DNA of 20,055 nucleotides from Lachnospiraceae bacterium (GTDB taxonomy: Bacteria; Bacillota; Clostridia; Lachnospirales; Lachnospiraceae), in contig VSNJ01000067.1 of NCBI GenBank assembly GCA_009774235.1, positions 1 through 20,055 of the forward strand. The letters are read 5' to 3'. Both the position numbers and the translations under genes were made by a program. Below the pieces are notes generated by a model, which saw only the letters and a program-made list of their open reading frames with translations, had not been told where the DNA came from and made no database searches. This document shows, one piece after another, positions 7,202-14,768 of this stretch. The stretch's first letter is position 1; each line of letters opens with the position of its first letter.

Positions 7202-8182
7202 ATGTATACATTAACAGACAATTCTGCATTTATATGGCAGGATTTTGGAGAGGGGGCGGAAATACTGCGTGTATATGCAGACAATCCACATTTGTGTATA
7301 CCAGAAAAGATTAATGGAAAAAATGTATTGTCTGCTGGCCCATATTGTTTTTCTGAAATCCGGAGGGTAGAAAGTTATATAAAAAAAGATATTCCAGATA
7401 GTGGTAATATTGTGCCACCTGACGGGATGTGTGAATTTTGTGGCAATTATGTTGAAAGTGTTGTACTTCCTGATACTGTTATTAAAATTGCCAATAATGC
7501 ATTTTATAACTGCCGTAATTTTAAAACACTGGAAGCTGGTGCTGCTTTAAAAGAAGCTGGAAGTGATATATTTATGAATTGTACAAATTTTTCAAAGCTT
7601 TGTCTAAGGCATAGGGCAGACGTCCCAGGAGGGCTTAAACAGGTTGCCAGCCGTTTAAGCAGCCATCTTGATGTATATTTTTATGATAATGGAAAAATCC
7701 ATGCAATGCTTGTATTTCCAGAATATACAGAGTCATATGATGAAATTGCCCCAGCACATATATTTGGCAGGAATATTACAGGTGAGGGTTTCCGTGCAAG
7801 ACAATGCTTTTCGGATGATATTCCTGATTTCAGGCAGTATGACGCAATATTTGACAAAGCTTCTGTAGAAGAAAGTGTAAGTGTTATATATAAAATGGCA
7901 CTTGGAAGGCTTATGTACCCATTTATGCTGGAAGATATCCCACGTAATAAATATAAAGATTATATAAAGTGCAACCAGAAAGAGATTATGGAGATACTTA
8001 CAATAGAAAGGGAACTTGATGCATTATATTTTATATGCAGTAACCAATACACAGACGCAGCAGGTATTGACAGTGCAGTATCAAAGGCATCACAAGCTGG
8101 GTGGGGAGAAGGGACGGCAAGCCTTTTAAAATGGAAACATGAATTTATAGAAGATATAAGAAAAAGCAGGTATGAATTTTAA
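7202..8182 (+). CDS. BspA-like leucine-rich repeat protein
   Basis: A 326-residue cytoplasmic protein without signal peptide. The first half has LRR_5/BspA-type repeat signatures: PEKINGKNVLSAGPYCFSE and ESVVLPDTVIKIANNAFYNC, then KTLEAGAALKEAGSDIFMNC. The second half (about 150-326) is a helical region I cannot name. LRR_5 repeats act as protein-binding scaffolds. The ATG at 7202 is preferred to the in-frame ATG at 7190 because GAGG (7192-7195) sits 6 bases upstream of the former and nothing suitable precedes the latter. It is the first intact gene of the cassette continuing with the VWA protein 125 bases downstream. Its place next to a MoxR/VWA pair suggests a substrate-recognition or adaptor role, which is inference. 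Confidence 0.75.
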   Translation: MYTLTDNSAFIWQDFGEGAEILRVYADNPHLCIPEKINGKNVLSAGPYCFSEIRRVESYIKKDIPDSGNIVPPDGMCEFCGNYVESVVLPDTVIKIANNAFYNCRNFKTLEAGAALKEAGSDIFMNCTNFSKLCLRHRADVPGGLKQVASRLSSHLDVYFYDNGKIHAMLVFPEYTESYDEIAPAHIFGRNITGEGFRARQCFSDDIPDFRQYDAIFDKASVEESVSVIYKMALGRLMYPFMLEDIPRNKYKDYIKCNQKEIMEILTIERELDALYFICSNQYTDAAGIDSAVSKASQAGWGEGTASLLKWKHEFIEDIRKSRYEF

Positions 8183-8307
8183 TATTCCAATTGTGTATAT
8201 AAATCAGATTGGAACTGCCATAGCCAATAAATTTATACAATTTTTGATTTCCAGACACACATGTGAAAAAATTTAAGTATATGTTTTATAGAAAGGGCAT
8301 GGTTTAT

Positions 8308-9627
8308 ATGGTGCATAATATTACCCAGACAGAATGGGAAGAAGAAATGGCTGTTAAAATACTTGGTTTTACCAGGAACCAATTATATCTTGAACTTAGG
8401 TTTATGGATATTGCACTGTCAGGGCTTATATGGAAAAGTGACAATACTATTGACACAATGGCTGTAGATGGTGATTACCTGTATTATTCCAGAGAACAGC
8501 TTTTCCGTGTTTTTAAATCTAATTCACGTTTCTTAAGCAGGCTGTACCTGCATGGAATATTGCACTGCATATATGGACATCTATGGCTGTGTGGCAGGCG
8601 CAGCAGGGTTTTATGGGATGTGGCATGTGATATTGTTACAGAATATACTATTGACAGCATGGACAAGCCAGGACTTAAAAGACCATTAAGCTTTATAAGA
8701 CAACAGTTTTATAAACAAATAAAAGATACTGGAAAGGCTGTGTCTGCCCCAGTTGTATATAATAAACTTATGGAAATGGATATTAGCAGTATAGAAAAAC
8801 TACAGAGAGAGTTTTATACTGACAGCCATAAATACTGGCCAAAAGAAGAGAAGATGTCTGCCGCTTCAAACAATGCCCAGAATAAATGGGATAAGATTTC
8901 AAGACAGTCACAAATGGAACTTGAAAGCCATGGGGATAATGATAAGGACGGGACACAGATATTTGATGAAAGGGCAAGGATTTTAAAAGGCAGGCGTAAT
9001 TACAGCAGTTTCTTAAGGAAATTTGCAGTGCTTAATGAAGAACTAAAATGTGACCCTGATGAATTTGACCTGAATTATTATACTTATGGGCTTGGGTTAT
9101 ATGGAAACTTGCCACTTATTGAACCTTTGGAGTCAAGGGAAACAGTGAAAATAAAAGAGTTTGTTGTGGCAGTTGATACCAGCTATTCAACAAATGGGGA
9201 AATGGTTAAGAATTTTCTTAAGGAGACGTATAATATACTTTCAGAAAGTGACAGCTTTTTTAGCAGCTGCCATATGAGGATAATACAGTGTGATGATGAT
9301 ATACGCATGGATTTAGAAATAAAGAGAAAAGAACAGCTTGGACATGTGCTGGATAACTTCCATATAATTGGCGGCGGCGGGACGGATTTCAGGCCTGTTT
9401 TCAGATATATAAATGATATGGTTAAAAATAAAATTTTAAAGAATTTATGCGGGCTGGTTTATTTTACAGACGGAAAAGGGATATATCCCAAAGCAAAGCC
9501 TGCATATAAAACAGCATTTATTTTTATAGATGACTATGACGAAGCATCAGTCCCTCCATGGGCAATGAGAATGAAAATTGAGCCAGGGCATCTGCACAGC
9601 CTGGCAGCAGGAAATGGAGAATTATAA
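8308..9627 (+). CDS. VWA-like protein with N-terminal metallopeptidase-like domain (DUF2201 type)
   Basis: About 439 residues, cytoplasmic. The N-terminal half resembles the putative metallopeptidase domain of DUF2201 proteins, but the zinc motif reads HGILHCIYGH (82-91): the His pair and third His are present and the catalytic Glu of HExxH is Gly. The C-terminal half is a von Willebrand A-type fold with a metal-ion site: DTSYS (290-294, DxSxS), GGGGTD with Thr359, and FTDGKG. Such proteins usually partner a MoxR AAA+ ATPase, and the next gene is one; its ATG overlaps this stop by one base, so translation is likely coupled. The start is uncertain: GTG 8263 and ATGs at 8281, 8299 and 8308 are in frame. 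I chose 8308, with AAGGG about 10 bases upstream and domain similarity beginning soon after. Confidence 0.8.
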   Translation: MVHNITQTEWEEEMAVKILGFTRNQLYLELRFMDIALSGLIWKSDNTIDTMAVDGDYLYYSREQLFRVFKSNSRFLSRLYLHGILHCIYGHLWLCGRRSRVLWDVACDIVTEYTIDSMDKPGLKRPLSFIRQQFYKQIKDTGKAVSAPVVYNKLMEMDISSIEKLQREFYTDSHKYWPKEEKMSAASNNAQNKWDKISRQSQMELESHGDNDKDGTQIFDERARILKGRRNYSSFLRKFAVLNEELKCDPDEFDLNYYTYGLGLYGNLPLIEPLESRETVKIKEFVVAVDTSYSTNGEMVKNFLKETYNILSESDSFFSSCHMRIIQCDDDIRMDLEIKRKEQLGHVLDNFHIIGGGGTDFRPVFRYINDMVKNKILKNLCGLVYFTDGKGIYPKAKPAYKTAFIFIDDYDEASVPPWAMRMKIEPGHLHSLAAGNGEL

Positions 9628-11147
9628 TGGATATAAAGAGAGCTAAGGAAGAGGTTAAAAATACTGTTAAAGCATATCTTATGAAGGATGGTTCTGGCGG
9701 CTATATAATGCCTGCTGCAAGGCAGCGCCCAGTTCTTCTTATTGGGGCACCAGGAATAGGCAAGACGCAGATAATGGAACAGATTGCAAGGGAACTAAGA
9801 ATAGGGCTTGTTGCTTATACAATTACGCATCATACAAGACAAAGCGCAGTAGGTCTTCCTTTTATAAAAGAGGAGGAATTTAACGGGAAGAAATATTCTG
9901 TTACAGAGTATACAATGAGTGAGATTATTGCAAGTGTTTATAGTAAAACCAGGGATAGTGGTTTAAAAGAGGGTATTTTATTTATTGATGAAATTAACTG
10001 TGTATCAGAAACACTTGCCCCTACAATGTTACAGTTCCTGCAGTATAAAACATTTGGCAACAGGAAAGTTCCTGATGGCTGGATTATTGTGGCAGCCGGC
10101 AATCCGCCTGAGTACAATAAATCTGTACATGAATTTGATATGGTTACACTTGACCGTGTAAGAAAAATTGAAGTTGATGCAAAATATGATGTATGGCGTG
10201 AGTATGCCAGGGAAAACCGTATAGATAATGCAATTTTAAGCTATCTTGAACTGCGTCCCCAGAATTTTTACAAAGCAGAGGCGGATGTGGATGGCATACA
10301 GTTTGTAACTGCAAGGGGATGGGAAGATTTAAGCTGCCTGGTTAAAGTATATAAAGAACTGCAGGTACCAGTGGATGAAGAAATAATTTATGAATTTATA
10401 CAGCATAAAGAAATTGCAAAAGATGTAGCTGCTTATTTTGATTTATATAAAAAGTACCAGGATGATTATGGGATTAAAGATATTCTTTCAGGTAATGTTA
10501 CACCATCTGTATATAAACGTATTTACAAAGCTTCATTTGATGAAAGGTTAAGTGTTGTAAATCTTTTAATTAGCGGGCTGGATGTTTTTTTTGACAAAGT
10601 ATTTTTATATCATTTTATAGCTGACAGATGGTTTTCTTTTCTTAAATCATTTAAAGAAGAAATGGACAGAGACAGTGCATATACAGAATTATATAAGAAA
10701 ATGTATAAAAATTATGAAAATACTTATGAAGAGGAAAGGAAAGCTGGATTTTATACAAAACAGCAGGAGGAGTGTTATACTAAGCTTTTAGAAATGATTA
10801 GGAAGAACCAGCCATATTCACAGGATACAGCAGAATCATTTGAAGAAGCAAAGTCTGGGTTTGTAAAGTGGCGTGAAGAGCTTGAAAAACTTGAAAATGA
10901 AACAGGTGCTGCTTTAGAAAATGCATTTGATTTTATGGAAGGTGCATTTAAAAATGGACAGGAAATGGTGGTATTTGTTACAGAACTTACACTAGATAGC
11001 AAAGCAGCTGCATATCTTTCTGAAAATAAATGTGAAAGATATCTTAAGTATAATGAAGAACTTATGGCTGGCACAAAGAAAGCACAAATTCTTTCAATGC
11101 TTGAGAAAGATGAAATCTATGGAAAAGAGCATGTAAGGGAATTTTAA
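9627..11147 (+). CDS. MoxR-type AAA+ ATPase
   Basis: A 506-residue ATPase. Walker A is GAPGIGKT (40-47), Walker B is ILFIDE with Asp121-Glu122, and sensor 1 is AAGNP with Asn159. An LDRVRKIEV segment follows and carries the arginines expected near the subunit interface. The AAA core covers about residues 1-260. The C-terminal half is long, helical and charged (KEEMDRDSAYTELYKKMYK, EELEKLENE), longer than in a minimal MoxR protein of about 320 residues, so it probably carries a partner-binding region. MoxR ATPases work as hexameric chaperones with VWA proteins to insert metals or remodel substrates. Here it starts within the stop codon of the VWA gene, and a JAMM peptidase follows 37 bases later. 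Confidence 0.88.
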   Translation: MDIKRAKEEVKNTVKAYLMKDGSGGYIMPAARQRPVLLIGAPGIGKTQIMEQIARELRIGLVAYTITHHTRQSAVGLPFIKEEEFNGKKYSVTEYTMSEIIASVYSKTRDSGLKEGILFIDEINCVSETLAPTMLQFLQYKTFGNRKVPDGWIIVAAGNPPEYNKSVHEFDMVTLDRVRKIEVDAKYDVWREYARENRIDNAILSYLELRPQNFYKAEADVDGIQFVTARGWEDLSCLVKVYKELQVPVDEEIIYEFIQHKEIAKDVAAYFDLYKKYQDDYGIKDILSGNVTPSVYKRIYKASFDERLSVVNLLISGLDVFFDKVFLYHFIADRWFSFLKSFKEEMDRDSAYTELYKKMYKNYENTYEEERKAGFYTKQQEECYTKLLEMIRKNQPYSQDTAESFEEAKSGFVKWREELEKLENETGAALENAFDFMEGAFKNGQEMVVFVTELTLDSKAAAYLSENKCERYLKYNEELMAGTKKAQILSMLEKDEIYGKEHVREF

Positions 11148-11184
11148 CTTATATGTATTGCTTGTTATAATAAGGGACAGGATT

Positions 11185-11604
11185 ATGATATATTTGCCAG
11201 AAAAATGTTATTTAGAAATTTTAAGGCATTGTGAGAAAGAACTTCCAAATGAGGCATGCGGCCTGGCAGGAGGCATAGTTGAAGGGGACAATAAGTATAT
11301 TAAGAAAATATATTTATTAACTAATACAGATGCAAGCAGCTGTCATTTTACAATGGATATAAAAGAACAGTTTGCTGTTATAAAAGATATAAGGGCAATG
11401 GGATACCAGCTTGTGGGTAATTTCCATTCCCATCCATCTGCACCTGCCAGGCTTTCCATGGAAGATATAAGGCTTGCATATGATTTTAAAACAACTTATA
11501 TGGTGCTTTCACTTATGGACAGGGAACATCCTGTATTAAATGCATTTAATATTGACAGGGACAGGAATGTAATAGAGGAAGAGATGGAAGTGTTTAAACT
11601 GTAA
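11185..11604 (+). CDS. JAMM/Mov34-MPN family metallopeptidase
   Basis: A 139-residue single-domain JAB1/MPN protein with a complete JAMM zinc site: Glu23 in PNEACG, His81 and His83 in FHSHP, and Asp94 in the SMED that closes the H-x-H-x7-S-x2-D pattern. Members are zinc isopeptidases or peptidases that cut after the C-terminal glycine of ubiquitin-like proteins, or process sulfur carriers and cysteine conjugates. No ubiquitin-like, E1 or E2 gene is visible nearby, so the substrate is unknown. The ATG at 11185 has AAGGGA about 8 bases upstream and gives a normal-length domain; a longer reading from the TTG at 11158 adds only a non-conserved tail. It is the last gene of the LRR-VWA-MoxR cassette. 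Confidence 0.85.
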   Translation: MIYLPEKCYLEILRHCEKELPNEACGLAGGIVEGDNKYIKKIYLLTNTDASSCHFTMDIKEQFAVIKDIRAMGYQLVGNFHSHPSAPARLSMEDIRLAYDFKTTYMVLSLMDREHPVLNAFNIDRDRNVIEEEMEVFKL

Positions 11605-11624
11605 AAAATATTTTTAAATCTATA

Positions 11625-11653
11625 TTGCTATTATTTTGAATTTAGAATATAAT
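11625..11653 (+). promoter_or_regulatory. Promoter of the restriction-modification operon
   Basis: TTGCTA (11625-11630), 17 bases, then a perfect TATAAT (11648-11653). The predicted start is near 11660, about 35 bases before the methylase ATG. It makes the GATC system an independent unit from the JAMM cassette. Confidence 0.6.
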
Positions 11654-11694
11654 CATGTATCAGGTTAATGTATTATTACATAGGAGGTACTATT

Positions 11695-12603
11695 ATGGAC
11701 CTTTTTTCTGCAGGAAAAACGCCTGTTAAACCATTTCTAAAATGGGCAGGTGGTAAAGGACAGCTAATAAAGGAAATTGAGCAGTATTATCCTTTTAATA
11801 ATGGTATTACAAAATATATAGAGCCATTTGTTGGAGGAGGCGCTGTATTATTTGATATACTTAATAATTATAAATTACAAGAGGTAATTATTAGTGATAT
11901 TAATGCAGAATTAATAAATACTTATCTTGTTATACGTGATAATATTGACGGACTAACCAGGCTGCTTTTTAAAATGCAAAATGAGTTTTTACCAATGGAT
12001 ATAGATAGCAGGAAAGCATATTATATGGCAAAACGTAAAAAATTTAATATTTTAAAAACTAATAATAGTAAAGATAATAATATTGAAAAGGCAGCAATAA
12101 TGATTTTTTTAAATAAAACTTGTTTTAATGGTCTTTTCAGGGTAAATAAAAAAGGAATGTTTAATGTCCCTATGGGTGATTATAAGAATCCTTTAGTTTG
12201 TGATGAAAATAATTTACATGCTGTATCAGAAAAATTACAAAATGTAAAAATCATATGTTGTGATTATAGAGAGTCTGCTAATTTTATTGATAAAAACACA
12301 TTTGTATATTTAGATCCACCATACAGACCAGTTACCAGTACTTCAAATTTTACAGCATATACAAAAAATCTTTTTGATGATAGTGAACAGATAGCACTTG
12401 CTGGATTTGTTGATGAAATGCATAGAAAAGAGGCTAAGATTGTTATTAGTAATTCTGATCCTAAAAATTCAGATATAAATGATAATTTTTTTGATAATAT
12501 TTATTCTTCGTATAAAATTAAAAGAGTTGATGCTGCCCGTGCGATTAATTGTAAAAGTAAAGGAAGAGGAAAAGTTAAAGAACTTTTAATATCAAATTTT
12601 TAA
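11695..12603 (+). CDS. dpnM: D12-class adenine-N6 DNA methyltransferase (DpnM/Dam-like, GATC)
   Basis: A 302-residue S-adenosylmethionine-dependent enzyme that methylates the adenine of a palindromic site, by family GATC, protecting host DNA from the endonuclease two genes downstream. The alpha-class order is clear: LKWAGGKGQL (15-24), EPFVGGG (43-49) for the cofactor, a central target-recognition region, and the catalytic DPPY (207-210). NKTCFNGLFRVNKKGMFNVP is a D12 hallmark. AGGAGG (11682-11687) lies 7 bases before the ATG at 11695; the ATG at 11668 would put that site inside the gene. It holds the only two GATC sites of the window, one across the DPPY codons themselves. Confidence 0.93.
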   Translation: MDLFSAGKTPVKPFLKWAGGKGQLIKEIEQYYPFNNGITKYIEPFVGGGAVLFDILNNYKLQEVIISDINAELINTYLVIRDNIDGLTRLLFKMQNEFLPMDIDSRKAYYMAKRKKFNILKTNNSKDNNIEKAAIMIFLNKTCFNGLFRVNKKGMFNVPMGDYKNPLVCDENNLHAVSEKLQNVKIICCDYRESANFIDKNTFVYLDPPYRPVTSTSNFTAYTKNLFDDSEQIALAGFVDEMHRKEAKIVISNSDPKNSDINDNFFDNIYSSYKIKRVDAARAINCKSKGRGKVKELLISNF

Positions 12604-12622
12604 AACAAAAAGGAGTTAAGTT

Positions 12623-12805
12623 ATGCCATATAAAATTGAAGCTGCATGCCCTTGCTGTGGAAAAACAGCTTATGGAATTGAAGAAATTGAACGTTTATTT
12701 GGATGGAGAAAGCCAGATAATAAACAAATACCACAATCTTATTGCAGAGAGTGCAGGAGTGCCAAATGTAGGGCTGGTGAACCTTGTAAAGCCAGAAAGG
12801 ATTAA
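12623..12805 (+). CDS. Small zinc-ribbon protein within the GATC restriction operon
   Basis: A 60-residue protein with two cysteine knuckles, CPCC (Cys9, Cys11, Cys12) and CREC (Cys41, Cys44), about 30 residues apart, plus Cys49 and Cys55. This is a classic zinc-ribbon spacing. AGGAG (12611-12615) lies 7 bases before the ATG. It starts 19 bases after the methylase and ends 3 bases before the endonuclease start, whose ribosome binding site is inside it, so the three are co-transcribed and probably translationally coupled. It lacks an HTH, so it does not look like a classical controller (C) protein. Its role is unknown; a DNA- or protein-binding accessory of the endonuclease or a regulator is possible. 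Confidence 0.8.
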   Translation: MPYKIEAACPCCGKTAYGIEEIERLFGWRKPDNKQIPQSYCRECRSAKCRAGEPCKARKD

Positions 12806-12808
12806 AAT

Positions 12809-13669
12809 ATGCGCAGAAATTTTTTAGAATGGCTTGGAAGTTTCCGCAGTAGTATAGCAAATTATGGATACTATGTTGATTTTGATAAGATTTATAGTAA
12901 TATTGATAAGGTTAAAATTGAATTAAATATATTAAACTCTTTAATTGGTTCAAAAAATATTGAAACAGATTTTGAAAATTTAATTAAAAAATATCCTGAA
13001 ACTTTAAAGTGTATCCCATTGTTATTAGCTGTCAGGGCGGATGAAATTTATGCTATTGATGAAGAGGGTGAATTTACATATAATTTTAAAAAAGCGAATC
13101 TTACAGTAGAACAATATAAGATATTTATGCGTAAAACGGGATTATTTGATTTGATAGCAGACCATATTGTGAACAATCTCTTTGATTATGCAACAGGTGT
13201 TGAAACGGGGCTTGATTCTAATGGACGTAAAAACCGTGGTGGCCATCTTATGGAGGATTTAGTTGAAAGTTTTATTAGAAAATCTGGTTTTATTAAGGAT
13301 ATTAATTATTTTAAAGAAATGTATATCCATCAGATTACAGATAAATGGGGAATTAACTTATCAGCTATTTCTAACCAGGGTAAGACAGAAAAACGCTTTG
13401 ATTTTGTAATTAAAACGGATAATATGATATATGGTATTGAAACAAACTTTTATAGTAGTGGAGGAAGTAAATTAAATGAAACGGCCCGTAGTTATAAAAC
13501 ACTTGCACTAGAAATAGATACTATTGACGGACTAGAGTTTGTCTGGTTTACAGATGGTAAAGGCTGGACAAGTGCCCGTCATAATCTTGAAGAAACTTTC
13601 GATGTTATGGAGCATGTTTATAACATTAAGGATTTAGAAAATGATATAATTAATAAAAAACTACGTTGA
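12809..13669 (+). CDS. DpnII/MboI-family type II restriction endonuclease (GATC)
   Basis: A 286-residue nuclease expected to cut unmethylated GATC. The DpnII-family C-terminal signature is present: RFDFVI with Asp198, then GIETNFYSSGGSKLNE with Glu211 and Asn213. This is a PD-(D/E)xK-like core in which the lysine position is occupied by Asn, as is usual for this family. The helical N-terminal half (about 1-150) ends in NRGGHLMEDLVESFI, a typical helix of the family. AAAGGA lies 7 bases before the ATG. It sits between the zinc-ribbon gene (3 bases upstream) and a second methylase (78 bases downstream). The family is confident; cleavage specificity comes from family membership and is supported by the near absence of GATC from the window. 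Confidence 0.92.
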   Translation: MRRNFLEWLGSFRSSIANYGYYVDFDKIYSNIDKVKIELNILNSLIGSKNIETDFENLIKKYPETLKCIPLLLAVRADEIYAIDEEGEFTYNFKKANLTVEQYKIFMRKTGLFDLIADHIVNNLFDYATGVETGLDSNGRKNRGGHLMEDLVESFIRKSGFIKDINYFKEMYIHQITDKWGINLSAISNQGKTEKRFDFVIKTDNMIYGIETNFYSSGGSKLNETARSYKTLALEIDTIDGLEFVWFTDGKGWTSARHNLEETFDVMEHVYNIKDLENDIINKKLR

Positions 13670-13747
13670 TTTTATTTTTAACTAAAGGCTGGAAATAAAT
13701 TATTTATATACTTTGGGGAAATTCAATATAAGCATTGAGGAGTTTAA

Positions 13748-14509
13748 ATGCCAGCAAAAAAGATAAGAGAATGGGAACCTGAAAATTTTGAATTGGAAAT
13801 AACTACACATTGGACATTTCCAGAACGTGGGAACTGGGCTACACATGATGCAAAATGGAGAGGGAACTGGTCACCATATATTCCACGGAATATTTTGCTA
13901 CGTTATTCTAATGAAAATGATTTAGTTCTTGACCAGTTTGCAGGAGGTGGTACTACACTTATAGAAGCAAAGCTTCTTAACCGTAATATTATTGGTGTTG
14001 ACATAAATGATGTTGCTCTTAGATGTTGTAAAGAAAAAACAAATTTTAAACATGAAGGTGCTAATGGAAAGGTATATATCCGTAAAGGAGATGCAAGGAA
14101 ACTTGATTTTATCCCAGATAAGAGCATTGATTTAATATGTACACATCCGCCATATGCTAATATTATTAAATACAGTGATGGCATAGAAGGAGATTTATCA
14201 AATTTAAATACCAGGAACTTTCTTGAAGAAATGAAAAAGGTTGCTTTAGAAAGTTACAGGATATTAAAAAATGGCAGGTTTTGTGTTATACTTATAGGAG
14301 ATACACGTCAGAATGGCTGTATGGTACCAATGTCATTTGATGTTATGAATATTTTTATAAATGCGGGTTTTAAGTTAAAAGAAATTATAATTAAAGAACA
14401 ACATAACTGTAGTTCTACAGAATATTGGAAAATAAATAGTATTAAATATAATTTCCTTTTGATTGCACATGAGCATTTATTTGTTTTTAAAAAGACGGGT
14501 TTTCAATGA
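13748..14509 (+). CDS. Second DNA amino-methyltransferase of the GATC operon
   Basis: A 253-residue N6-adenine or N4-cytosine methyltransferase. The cofactor motif DQFAGGGTT (62-70) precedes the catalytic THPPYAN (132-138), with no room for a target-recognition domain between them, so the order is gamma-like and unlike the D12 enzyme upstream. HPPY replaces the usual DPPY or SPPY. HWTFPERGNWATHDAKWRGN near the N-terminus is a strongly patterned family segment. GAGGAG lies about 6 bases before the ATG. In the classical DpnII locus a second methylase, DpnA, modifies single-stranded DNA during transformation. This could be the functional counterpart, but it differs in motif and I do not equate them. 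Confidence 0.8.
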   Translation: MPAKKIREWEPENFELEITTHWTFPERGNWATHDAKWRGNWSPYIPRNILLRYSNENDLVLDQFAGGGTTLIEAKLLNRNIIGVDINDVALRCCKEKTNFKHEGANGKVYIRKGDARKLDFIPDKSIDLICTHPPYANIIKYSDGIEGDLSNLNTRNFLEEMKKVALESYRILKNGRFCVILIGDTRQNGCMVPMSFDVMNIFINAGFKLKEIIIKEQHNCSSTEYWKINSIKYNFLLIAHEHLFVFKKTGFQ

Positions 14510-14600
14510 AAAATATTAAAATAATTGATATTTTTAATATTTCATAGCAGCTATGGATATGATAAAAAATAATTATAGAAATTCTTAAGGATTTTAATAC

Positions 14601-14629
14601 TTGAAATTATTCGTTTTGTATATTAGAAT
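14601..14629 (+). promoter_or_regulatory. Promoter of the ABC exporter operon
   Basis: TTGAAA (14601-14606), 17 bases, then TAGAAT (14624-14629). Transcription would start near 14636, giving a leader of about 130 bases before the first ABC gene. Confidence 0.5.
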
Positions 14630-14655
14630 AAGTCCATTGTATATCACTTCAGAAG

Positions 14656-14746
14656 GGTGCTGGTGTAGCAATACATGCCAGCACCTTATTTAAACATAAA
14701 GGCAGTTTGCGGAGTGTGCTGCCTGTTGTTTTTGTATATACAAAAA
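14656..14746 (+). promoter_or_regulatory. ABC exporter leader: two hairpins and an 18-bp palindrome
   Basis: Hairpin 1 is GGTGCTGG (14656-14663) with CCAGCACC (14678-14685). Hairpin 2 is AGGCAG (14700-14705) with CTGCCT (14719-14724), followed by a T-rich run GTTGTTTTTGT, which resembles an intrinsic terminator or attenuator. A perfect 18-bp palindrome TTTTTGTATATACAAAAA (14729-14746) ends 11 bases before the AGGAGG of the transporter gene and could be an operator. Hairpin 1 could alternatively end the methylase operon. The rest of 14510-14600 is AT-rich with one weak dyad just after the methylase stop. Confidence 0.5.
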
Positions 14747-14768
14747 TCTGGCAAAAAAGGAGGTATAT

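Noticed and set aside
8185..8214. 7-bp inverted repeat TTCCAAT/ATTGGAA between the LRR and VWA genes
   Set aside because: Short and without a T-run; likely chance in AT-rich DNA.
12621..12860. Minus-strand open frame across the zinc-ribbon gene
   Set aside because: It is the shadow of the plus-strand gene, which has a good ribosome site and paired cysteine motifs.
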